Assembly: GCA_021324775.1 (NCBI GenBank) | Contig: JAJPIM010000026.1 | Location: 124,001-188,000, forward strand | Length of the DNA: 64,000 nucleotides | Direction: 5' to 3' | DNA from: Gemmatimonadota bacterium | Lineage (GTDB): Bacteria; Gemmatimonadota; Gemmatimonadetes; Gemmatimonadales; Gemmatimonadaceae | Notes under the pieces: model-generated | The model's database searches: none | Told to the model about the DNA's origin: nothing | Seen by the model: the letters and a program-made list of their open reading frames with translations, nothing else | Position numbers and translations under genes: made by a program | Shown: piece after piece, positions 51,211 to 58,620 of the stretch | Layout of the letters: every line of letters begins with the position of its first letter | How positions within the stretch are numbered: position 1 is the first letter of the stretch

Positions 51211-53136
51211 CTACTTCGCGTCCTCGCCAGCGCGAAACTGGCCCCGGTAGAGGCGGGCGTAGACGCCGTCGAGCGCCAACAGCGTCGCATGCGTTCCCTG
51301 CTCGACGATGCGGCCCCGATCGAGGACCACGATCCGGTCGGCGCGGAGCACCGTGCTCAAGCGATGCGCGATGATCAGTGTCGAGCGTCCGCGGAGGAGA
51401 TCCTCCATCGCCTGTTCGACCAGCCGCTCGCTTTCGCTGTCGAGACTCGACGTCGCCTCGTCCAGCACGACCACCGCGGGGTTCTTGAGGAAGACGCGAG
51501 CGATGGCGAGGCGCTGGCGCTGGCCGCCGGACAGTTTCACACCGCGCTCGCCCACGCGAGTATCGAATCCGGCGGGGAGCCGGTCGATGAATTCCGTGGC
51601 GTGCGCCGCGCGAGCGGCCGCCGCCACATCCTCCATGGTCGCGTCGGGCCTGGCATACGCGATGTTCTCGCGAACCGTGCCGCTGAACAGCGCCGGCTCC
51701 TGCGGTACGATGCCGATCGCGCCGCGCAGGTCCGCGAACGACAGGGTCCGCACGTCTCGGCCGTCGAGCGATACCTCACCGCCCGTCACGTCCCAGAACC
51801 GGGGCAGGAGCGACGCGATTGTCGTCTTGCCCGCGCCCGATGGGCCGACCAGCGCCACGACTTCACCCGGGGCGATCGCCAGCGAAACATCACGGAGCAC
51901 CTCAGGCAGCTCCTCGCCGTAGCGAAAGCCCACGTGCTCGAACGCGATCGCGCCTCGCGCGGGACGCCGGAGCGGCTCCGGATTCACCGGCTCGGCGACC
52001 GCCGATACCGTGCCCAGCATCTCGAACACGCGAGTCGCAGCTCCCACCGCCTCCTGGTAGCTGCCAAAGAGTGACGTCAACGAGCCGACCGCAGCCGCGA
52101 CGAAGAAGGCGTAGAGCAGGAACTGCAGGAATCCACCCTCGGTGAGGCCGCCCACCAGCACGAGTTGGCCGCCCTGCCACAGGATGACGTCGACTCCCGC
52201 AAATGCGACGAATCCGACGACGCCGAAGAACAGGCCGCGCAAGAGGGCGCGGTGGATCGCGGCGCTCACCACGTCCTGCAGGTGGTTGGCGTACCGCTGC
52301 GTCTCGCCCGCCTCGCGCACGAATCCCTGGACGATCCGGATCTGTGCGAACGCTTCATCGGCGGTGCCCATCGCCTCGGCCACGCGGTCCTGAACGCCCG
52401 TGCTGGCACGGCGGAGCGCACGCCCGAAGCCGAACGCTGCCGCCACCACGACGGGCGAAACCGCGAGCGTCGTCACGGCGAGGCGCGTGTGCGTGAGCAT
52501 CAGGAGTGTCACACCGCCGACGAGCAGGATGACCTGCCGCAGGAACTCTGAGATCCAGGTATTGCACAGCGACTGCAGCACCGCGAGATCGGCTGACAGC
52601 CGGCTCGTGAGCTCACCCGTGCGCCGCTCGGTGAAGTAGGCGGGAGACAGCCGGATGAGATGAGCGAACAGATCCTCACGCAACCGCGCGATGACTCGTT
52701 CGGCGGTTGACGTGAGGATGTAGACCTGCACGAAGTTCATAAGGCCCTGCACCGCGAACAGGGCGACGAGCCCCAGCGCGAGGCGGTTGAGCAGGCGGCG
52801 GCTGTGCTGCTGGAACGCCGCATCCATCAGATAGCGCACGACAGCGGGGAAGATCAATCCGACACCGGCCGCGGCGATCAGGCACAGGGCGGCGATCGCG
52901 AGACGTCCCGCGTATGGGCGCAGCAGAGGCAGCAGTCTCGCGAGCGGCTTGGGCGAGGGAAGCCGTGCCTTGGCAGCTCCGCCACTTGCCGCCGGCGTGC
53001 CGTTGCTCGCTGGTGGGGGAGCAGCGCTCGTGGTCGTCGTGCCCGCGACTCCGTCGGTCGCGCGCCGCTCCGCGGGGGCGGGCGGCCGGCCTGCGCTGGT
53101 AGCTATGGGATCCTCGCGGGCAGGCTGCCGAGCCAC
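51211..53136 (-). CDS. ABC exporter (fused permease-ATPase)
   Basis: 641 aa with six membrane helices (about 72-350) and an ATPase: Walker A GPSGAGKTT, Q-loop GIVPQEPALF, signature LSGGQRQRLAIARVFL, Walker B VVVLDEATSSLDSES, H-loop IAHRLST. Lipid A/peptide/multidrug exporter class. Only the GTG at 53136 is a usable start in frame beyond the low-complexity N-terminus, and this overlaps ctaB by 34 nt. Substrate unknown; its place after ctaB-ctaA is not enough to propose heme. Confidence 0.88.
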   Translation of the reverse strand: MARQPAREDPIATSAGRPPAPAERRATDGVAGTTTTSAAPPPASNGTPAASGGAAKARLPSPKPLARLLPLLRPYAGRLAIAALCLIAAAGVGLIFPAVVRYLMDAAFQQHSRRLLNRLALGLVALFAVQGLMNFVQVYILTSTAERVIARLREDLFAHLIRLSPAYFTERRTGELTSRLSADLAVLQSLCNTWISEFLRQVILLVGGVTLLMLTHTRLAVTTLAVSPVVVAAAFGFGRALRRASTGVQDRVAEAMGTADEAFAQIRIVQGFVREAGETQRYANHLQDVVSAAIHRALLRGLFFGVVGFVAFAGVDVILWQGGQLVLVGGLTEGGFLQFLLYAFFVAAAVGSLTSLFGSYQEAVGAATRVFEMLGTVSAVAEPVNPEPLRRPARGAIAFEHVGFRYGEELPEVLRDVSLAIAPGEVVALVGPSGAGKTTIASLLPRFWDVTGGEVSLDGRDVRTLSFADLRGAIGIVPQEPALFSGTVRENIAYARPDATMEDVAAAARAAHATEFIDRLPAGFDTRVGERGVKLSGGQRQRLAIARVFLKNPAVVVLDEATSSLDSESERLVEQAMEDLLRGRSTLIIAHRLSTVLRADRIVVLDRGRIVEQGTHATLLALDGVYARLYRGQFRAGEDAK

Positions 53137-54086
53137 GTACCGGCGTGGCGATCTACCGCCATGGCCGCAAACAGCAGCGCGAGATAGAGCAGGGAATACT
53201 TGTACACCGACCAGGCCGCGGGCCCGCGTACCGCGGCGTGCCTGACCCGGATCACCCCCGCCAGCAGGATTGCGTCGAGCACGACGACCGATGCGAGGTA
53301 GACGGCGCCGAATGCGCCGAACGTCACCGGCAGTAGAGTCAGGGCGCACAGAATGATGGTGTACCACAGCATCTGATCGGCCGTCACCCGCTCACCCCAG
53401 ACCAGCGGGGCCATCGGGACGCCCGCTCGCCCGTAGTCGCGCTGCTTGAGCAGCGCGAGAGCCCAGAAATGCGGGGGAGTCCAGTAGAAAATGATGAGGA
53501 AGAGGTACACCGCGACCAGATCGACACGGCCAGTCACGGCCGCCCACCCCACGAGCGGCGGAAAGGCACCCGCGGCGCCCCCGATCACGATGTTGTGCGG
53601 CGTGCTCCGCTTGAGCCAGCGCGTGTAGATCAACACGTAGAAGTAGAACCCGGCGAGCGCGAGCGCCGCGGTCAGCACATTGACGAAATGCGCGAGCAGC
53701 CCCGTCGCGGCCACCGCGAGCGCGATCCCGAACGCGAGGACCGCCACCGGGGCAAGCCGGCCACTCGGGATCGGCCGCAGACGCGTGCGCGCCATGTGCT
53801 CATCGATGTCGCGATCGAAATACATGTTCACGGCGTTGGCACCGCCCGCCATGAGGTAGCCGCCGGCCACGACGAGCAGGACGAGCAGCCAGTTTGGCGA
53901 CCCGGCCACGAACATCGGTGCGACCGTCGTCACCAGGAGGAGCGAGATGATCCGTGGCTTGGTGAGCGTCAGAAGATCGGCCGCGAATCCGCCGCCGCGT
54001 GTGGCCAGTCCGGGAGTCCCGGCATCGGACGGCGGAACCGGAGGCGAGCCGCCGGACCCGAGAGACGAGTGGGTCACTCCGGTCAT
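53103..54086 (-). CDS. ctaB: protoheme IX farnesyltransferase (heme O synthase)
   Basis: UbiA-family membrane prenyltransferase adding farnesyl to heme B. 327 aa, eight to nine helices; LLTLTKPRIISLLLVTTVAPM, the first Asp-rich motif NAVNMYFDRDIDEHM and second motif YTRWLKRSTPHNIVIGGAAGAFPPLVGW are diagnostic for CtaB/CyoE. An N-terminal tail of about 35 residues. ATG overlaps the ctaA stop (ATGA). Confidence 0.96.
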   Translation of the reverse strand: MTGVTHSSLGSGGSPPVPPSDAGTPGLATRGGGFAADLLTLTKPRIISLLLVTTVAPMFVAGSPNWLLVLLVVAGGYLMAGGANAVNMYFDRDIDEHMARTRLRPIPSGRLAPVAVLAFGIALAVAATGLLAHFVNVLTAALALAGFYFYVLIYTRWLKRSTPHNIVIGGAAGAFPPLVGWAAVTGRVDLVAVYLFLIIFYWTPPHFWALALLKQRDYGRAGVPMAPLVWGERVTADQMLWYTIILCALTLLPVTFGAFGAVYLASVVVLDAILLAGVIRVRHAAVRGPAAWSVYKYSLLYLALLFAAMAVDRHAGTWLGSLPARIP

Positions 54087-55054
54087 GCGATCGCTCCGGC
54101 CGCACCCGCGGGCTGCGACACGCTCGCGGTCCGGGCAACTGGAGTGGGCGCGCCGGCGCGGCGCGCGAGTGCCGCCAGCGCGAACGCGGCGACCCAGACC
54201 AGAGTGCCGGTCGCCTGGTGGAGCGACTGGAGCGCGGGGGGCAGCCGGAACTCGACCAAAGACGCCGCGACCACGATCTGCAGCACGACGATGCCGAATG
54301 CGGTCCACGCGGCCCGCACCATCACTGGCGATTCGCGGCGCCGGGAGATCCCCGACGCCAGACCGAGCAGATGGAGGAACAGCAGCAGTGCCAGCACACG
54401 GTGCGTGATCTGGACGGGCAACGTGCCACTCACGTCGGTCATCCCGAGCCGGCACCACGGGAATCCGAGGCAGGACTGAGCGGCGCCGGCAAGATTGGCG
54501 GTGAGCGCGCCAAAAACGACAGTCACGAATGCGATCCCGGCCCCCGCGGCCGCGCCGCGATATGTCCGCCGCGATGCGTCGCCCTGGCGCGTCGTCGCCG
54601 CGCCGAGCCCGCCCGCCCGCTGGACAGCGATGACGAGCGTCGCGAGAATCGCCATCGCGATGGCGTAGTGGATCGCGATGAGTGCCCGGCTGGAGAGTGC
54701 CAGCTCTACCACGACCATCCCGACGAGCGCGGCGACGATCTCGAGACCCAGTGCAAGCGATGCCGCGCCAGCGACGGAACCCCGCGCTCCGGCCGCGCCA
54801 TCGCGGCGCGCCTGGCGCCGGGCGACGACCACGAGCGCACCGGTAACGCCGAGCAGTGCGGCAGCCAGACAGCGGTGCGTCAGCTCGACCACCGTGGTAT
54901 AGCTGGTGAAAGTGGGCACGAGAGTGCCGTTGCAGTCCGGCCAGTGCTCGCCGCAGCCCATGCCGGATCCCGAGATCCGGACGATGGCGCCGAAGACGCT
55001 ATGGACGAACGCGACGCCGAGCGCGAGCCACGACAGCCGCCGCACAGTGCTCAT
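54083..55054 (-). CDS. ctaA: heme A synthase CtaA/Cox15
   Basis: Oxidises the heme O methyl to formyl giving heme A for cytochrome oxidase. 323 aa, about eight helices in two four-helix halves. Heme-binding His in VVELTHRCLAA and IAIHYAIAMA, QITHRVLALLLF and LHQATGTLVW; extracytoplasmic Cys pairs in MGCGEHWPDC and AQSCLGFPWC. ATG overlaps the upstream stop (ATGA). Confidence 0.94.
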   Translation of the reverse strand: MSTVRRLSWLALGVAFVHSVFGAIVRISGSGMGCGEHWPDCNGTLVPTFTSYTTVVELTHRCLAAALLGVTGALVVVARRQARRDGAAGARGSVAGAASLALGLEIVAALVGMVVVELALSSRALIAIHYAIAMAILATLVIAVQRAGGLGAATTRQGDASRRTYRGAAAGAGIAFVTVVFGALTANLAGAAQSCLGFPWCRLGMTDVSGTLPVQITHRVLALLLFLHLLGLASGISRRRESPVMVRAAWTAFGIVVLQIVVAASLVEFRLPPALQSLHQATGTLVWVAAFALAALARRAGAPTPVARTASVSQPAGAAGAIA

Positions 55055-55419
55055 CGGGGCGTGGCAGCCAGCGCAGCCACCGCGGCGTGGGGTGCAGGCG
55101 CGGCGGGGCCGGCATGCATCGCGCGCCACGTCCAGAGCAGGACGACGACGAGGGCGATGCCGGGCAGCACGGCCCACATCACTTCACCCGCGGCATGAAA
55201 TCGCCCCGAAGTGCGGCGCCCGGCCGTCCGTTCGGAATCCGAGTCCAGCGACCGGGCGGCCGGGACCGATGGCGGTGACGCCTCCGCGGCCCGCTCCGTC
55301 CCGGATTGCGGGCCTCTCGTGCCGCGCAGGCTGACGGCATCCCGCAGGATCGCGATCTGGCCGGCGGCGCACGCGCAGACGGCGATCCAGAACGACCAGA
55401 CGGCAACCGAAGACGGCAT
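55051..55419 (-). CDS. two-helix membrane protein resembling the hairpin of cytochrome c oxidase subunit II, no CuA domain
   Basis: 122 aa. Helix 1 (about 4-25, VAVWSFWIAVCACAAGQIAI), a polar loop of about 55 residues rich in Ser, Arg and Gly, then helix 2 (about 85-107, AGEVMWAVLPGIALVVVLLW, then TWRAMH). Helix 2 reads like the CoxB/COX2 pattern E-x-x-W-T-x-x-P-x-x-x-x-x-x-x-x-x-x-TWR. The soluble CuA domain that should follow is missing. Its stop overlaps ctaA (ATGA), so it is made with heme A enzymes. May be an assembly factor or an oxidase membrane subunit. Confidence 0.6.
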   Translation of the reverse strand: MPSSVAVWSFWIAVCACAAGQIAILRDAVSLRGTRGPQSGTERAAEASPPSVPAARSLDSDSERTAGRRTSGRFHAAGEVMWAVLPGIALVVVLLWTWRAMHAGPAAPAPHAAVAALAATPR

Positions 55420-55490
55420 CCGGCGAAAGATGTACCTGGCCGCTCCTACGGGGTAGCCAACCGGAGGTAGCCCAGTGCGACGCGCGGAGG

Positions 55491-55496
55491 TACCAT
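55491..55496 (+). promoter_or_regulatory. -10 element TACCAT for the permease gene
   Basis: TACCAT, six bases (AGCACG), then ATG. A GGAGG precedes it but lies 12 bases from the ATG, too far for normal Shine-Dalgarno pairing. Fits the leaderless spacing. Confidence 0.4.
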
Positions 55497-55502
55497 AGCA
55501 CG

Positions 55503-56939
55503 ATGAGCACGCAGGCTTCGTCCCCCCCACAGCTTCGGGTGACGCCAGGCGCATCGGCGGCGGCGGCGTCCCGGCGTCCGGCGCTGGTGCGCCGGCTTGG
55601 TCTGTGGAGCGCGGTCGCCGTGCTCGTCGGCTCGACGATCGGATCGGGGATCTTTCGCTCGCCCGCGGGTATCGCGACGCGATTGCCGGGACCCGGGCCC
55701 ATGCTCGCCGTGTGGGCAATCGGCGGGCTGTTCGCCCTTTGCGGGGCGCTGACGCTCGCCGAGATCGCGGGCGCCTTCCCGGAGACTGGCGGTCTGTACA
55801 TCTACATCCGGGAAGGGTGGGGCCGGCTCCCGGCGTTTCTGTTCGGCTGGTCGGAACTGGTGCTGATTCGCGCCGCATCGCTCGGCGCCGTCTCGACGAC
55901 ATGTGCAGAGTATGGATTCCGGCTGTTCGGCCGCGATCCATCGGCGCCGGAACACGTCACGCAGGTCCACTACGTGGCAGCCGCGGCGATCGCGCTGACT
56001 GCGTTCTTCAACTATCGTGGGCTGCGTTGGGGATCGGCGGTACAGAACGTGACGACCTTCGCCAAATACGGTGGGCTTCTCTTCATCGTGCTGGTGGCGC
56101 TCGCACTCGGCTTGCCGGCCACTGGAGGCCACTACACGCCGGTCGTGCCCGCTGGGAGTCTGCATGCCGTACCATTCGGGTTGGCGCTGGTCAGCGTGTT
56201 GTGGGCATTCGACGGCTGGGCGGATCTCAGTTTCGTGGCGGGCGAGGTAAAGGATCCGCGACGGATACTGCCGCGCGCCCTCATCGGCGGCACCCTGGCC
56301 GTCGTAGCGATCTACCTGCTCGCCAACGTCGCCTATCTCGCGGTGCTTCCGGTGGGGGAGATCGCGCGGTCGAAGCTCGTCGCGGCGGACGTCGCCCAGC
56401 ACGTGATGGGCACCCGGGGCGCCATCTTCGTCGCGGCGACCGTCGTGGTGTCGACGTTTGGAACCCTCAACGGCTCGCTTCTGACATCGCCGCGGATCTT
56501 CTATGCGATGTCGGAGGACCGCCTGTTCTTCAGCAAAGTCGGCGCGGTCCACCCGCGGTTTGGAACGCCGTATGTCGCAGTGGCGGTATCGGCGACCCTC
56601 GGGATCGCGTTTGTACTGCTCCGTACATTCGAGCAACTGAGCGACACATTCGTCACCGCGATCGTGCCGTTTTATGCTCTGGGGGTTGCCGCCGTCTTCG
56701 TCATGCGGCGCCGGGCCAACTATGACCCGCCGTTTCGTGTGCCGTTGTATCCGGTGGTGCCGGCTCTCTTCGTGCTCGCCACCATCTGCCTGCTCGCCAA
56801 CGCCCTTATCAATCCCGACTCCCGGTGGGCGACTGCGGCGGTCCTGGGCACGGTCGTTCTCGGCGCACCCGTCTATTACGCGACCGTGGGACGGACCCGT
56901 GCGGGTGGTGGCTCCGGCGGCGACTCGGCGACTCCCTAG
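55503..56939 (+). CDS. APC-superfamily amino acid permease (LAT type)
   Basis: 478 aa, twelve helices in the LeuT fold. Unwound TM1 motif VAVLVGSTIGSGIFRSP and TM6 region WAFDGWADLSFVAGEVKDP (substrate-site Phe/Asp) are typical of LAT/APA transporters, as is TFGTLNGSLLTSPRIFYAMSEDRLF. Imports or exchanges neutral amino acids. ATG start, monocistronic; the following gene begins 50 nt later. Confidence 0.92.
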   Translation: MSTQASSPPQLRVTPGASAAAASRRPALVRRLGLWSAVAVLVGSTIGSGIFRSPAGIATRLPGPGPMLAVWAIGGLFALCGALTLAEIAGAFPETGGLYIYIREGWGRLPAFLFGWSELVLIRAASLGAVSTTCAEYGFRLFGRDPSAPEHVTQVHYVAAAAIALTAFFNYRGLRWGSAVQNVTTFAKYGGLLFIVLVALALGLPATGGHYTPVVPAGSLHAVPFGLALVSVLWAFDGWADLSFVAGEVKDPRRILPRALIGGTLAVVAIYLLANVAYLAVLPVGEIARSKLVAADVAQHVMGTRGAIFVAATVVVSTFGTLNGSLLTSPRIFYAMSEDRLFFSKVGAVHPRFGTPYVAVAVSATLGIAFVLLRTFEQLSDTFVTAIVPFYALGVAAVFVMRRRANYDPPFRVPLYPVVPALFVLATICLLANALINPDSRWATAAVLGTVVLGAPVYYATVGRTRAGGGSGGDSATP

Positions 56940-56988
56940 GCCGGGGCGCGGGCCGCATCCCGCCCTTCACGCGGAGGGCGGACGCGAT

Positions 56989-58044
56989 ATGTTGCGTGCG
57001 ACAGATGCAGAACACATGCGGAACCTGATCATTGGGGCGATACTCGCCGGGCTGGCCAGTGCGCGGCCGGCGCCGGCGCAGAGTCCAACCACGCCGCCGT
57101 CCGCGTCCCGCCCGCCGGCTTCCGGGGATTCGGCATCCGTCGCGAAACCGGCCCACGGTAGCCACGCCCGGGCGCGGCATGCGGCGCGCGTGCACCCCAC
57201 ACACACCATCGCGGGACTGTCCGACTCTGCGCTCGCGACGCGGTGGCCGGTCAAAGGTCCGGAGCAGTTGCCGGGCGCGATCTTGCCGCACTACAGGATC
57301 GTAGCGTACTACGGCAATCCGATGTCCAGGCGAATGGGAATTCTGGGGCAGATCGCTCCCGATTCGATGCTGGCGCGGCTGCAAGAGGAAGTGCGTGCCT
57401 ACGCCGCCGCCGATACGGCTACGCCCGTGATGCCCGCGCTCGAGCTGATCGTCACTGTCGCGCAGGCGGCCCCCGGAGCCGACGGCAAGTACCGGCTGCG
57501 GATGCCCGACACACTCATCGATCGCGTCGCGAGTTGGGCGGACCGCGCGCATGCGCTGCTGATCCTGGATGTGCAGATCGGACGGAGCACCGTGGCGGAA
57601 GAGCTCACGCCACTGGTGAAGTATCTCCAGCGTCCCACCGTCCATCTGGCGCTCGATCCGGAGTTCGCGCTGCCACCCGGCAAGGTGCCCGGCCGTGTGA
57701 TCGGGCGGATGGATGCCGCGCAGGTCAACGAGGCATCCGCCATGCTGGCGGGTCTCGTAGACGACAACCACCTGTCACCAAAAGTGCTCATCGTACACCG
57801 GTTCACGCACCCGATGTTGCGAGAGGCGGATCACATCCGCCTCGACCCGCGGGTCCAGGTGGTGATCGACATGGATGGTTTCGGACCCGACTGGATGAAG
57901 CGAAGTTCCTATCGGGCGTACGTCGCGTCCGACCCGGTGCAATACGCCGGTTTCAAGGTGTTCTATAAGAACGACAAGCCTGTCATGACGCCGCACGATG
58001 TGCTGGCGCTGTTCCCCGCGCCATCGTTCGTGATGTTCCAGTAG
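56989..58044 (+). CDS. secreted hypothetical protein, conserved-looking barrel-type domain
   Basis: About 351 aa. An N-terminal export signal (RNLIIGAILAGLASARPAPA) and a linker rich in Pro, Ser, Ala and His (to about 75) precede a domain that reads as alternating strands and helices: YRIVAYYGNPMSRRMGILGQ, ALLILDVQIGRST, TVHLALDPEFALPP, VLIVHRFTHPML, VVIDMDGFGPDWMKRSSYRAY. The LDPEF, VHRFTHPM and DMDGFG motifs look functional (acidic, His). Family not recognised by name. ATG 56989 or 57016 are both possible; the latter gives a more standard signal peptide. Confidence 0.78.
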   Translation: MLRATDAEHMRNLIIGAILAGLASARPAPAQSPTTPPSASRPPASGDSASVAKPAHGSHARARHAARVHPTHTIAGLSDSALATRWPVKGPEQLPGAILPHYRIVAYYGNPMSRRMGILGQIAPDSMLARLQEEVRAYAAADTATPVMPALELIVTVAQAAPGADGKYRLRMPDTLIDRVASWADRAHALLILDVQIGRSTVAEELTPLVKYLQRPTVHLALDPEFALPPGKVPGRVIGRMDAAQVNEASAMLAGLVDDNHLSPKVLIVHRFTHPMLREADHIRLDPRVQVVIDMDGFGPDWMKRSSYRAYVASDPVQYAGFKVFYKNDKPVMTPHDVLALFPAPSFVMFQ

Positions 58045-58068
58045 CCGGGCCGCCGGCGTGCGGCTCGG
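58045..58068 (+). terminator. hairpin after the secreted hypothetical gene
   Basis: CCGGGCCGC, loop CGGCGT, GCGGCTCGG: a 9-bp stem with one G-U pair, immediately after the TAG stop. No T-tract follows (TATCGTG), so a weak or Rho-linked terminator is more likely than a classical one. Confidence 0.4.
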
Positions 58069-58133
58069 TATCGTGCACGACTGTTTGCCTGCTTCACGTC
58101 GCAGCGAGTTCACACGTTCACGGGAGCCGAGCG

Positions 58134-58565
58134 ATGCATCGCAAGTTGTCGATCCATATTGTCCCAGTGCTCGTCATCACGGCGGTCGCCGTTGCCTGCT
58201 CGTCGAGTACCACCGCGCCGAAGCTCACGGGCCAGCGATTGGCCGGATCGTATTACCTCGACACCATATCGAATGCTGCGGTGACGGCATCGTTCCCGGG
58301 TCTCGCGGGGACGCTGGTACTGACCGACTCTACGTTTTTCGAGAGCGTTGGCATCATCGAAGGACCAGGCGACACCGTCGTCGTCTCACCGCCGGATAGC
58401 GGGACATATACGATTTCCGGGTCTACGCTCACCGAGACCTCCGCGAACGCCGCGATTCCGGCGGTAACCGCGACTGCGTCGCTACGGGGCGGTGACACGC
58501 TCGACGTCACGGTGACGTCACCCGCCCAGGCAGCCGGCACATACGTGTGGGTGCGCACGAACTGA
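58134..58565 (+). CDS. small putative lipoprotein, hypothetical
   Basis: 143 aa. Signal peptide with lipobox VAVAC at residue 22, then a beta-rich domain with repeated Thr/Ser-Gly pattern (LAGSYYLDTIS, TLVLTDSTFFESVGI, SGTYTISGSTLTET, TYVWVRTN). This is the small Gly-Tyr-x-Leu lipoprotein type found in many copies in Gemmatimonadota; function unknown. ATG with GGGAG upstream. 55 nt before the TonB receptor ATG. Confidence 0.75.
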   Translation: MHRKLSIHIVPVLVITAVAVACSSSTTAPKLTGQRLAGSYYLDTISNAAVTASFPGLAGTLVLTDSTFFESVGIIEGPGDTVVVSPPDSGTYTISGSTLTETSANAAIPAVTATASLRGGDTLDVTVTSPAQAAGTYVWVRTN

Positions 58566-58620
58566 CGTCACCGTGCTTCTCGATCGGCGTCCGGCGCCGG
58601 GAGGGCGCTCCGATCCGGTG

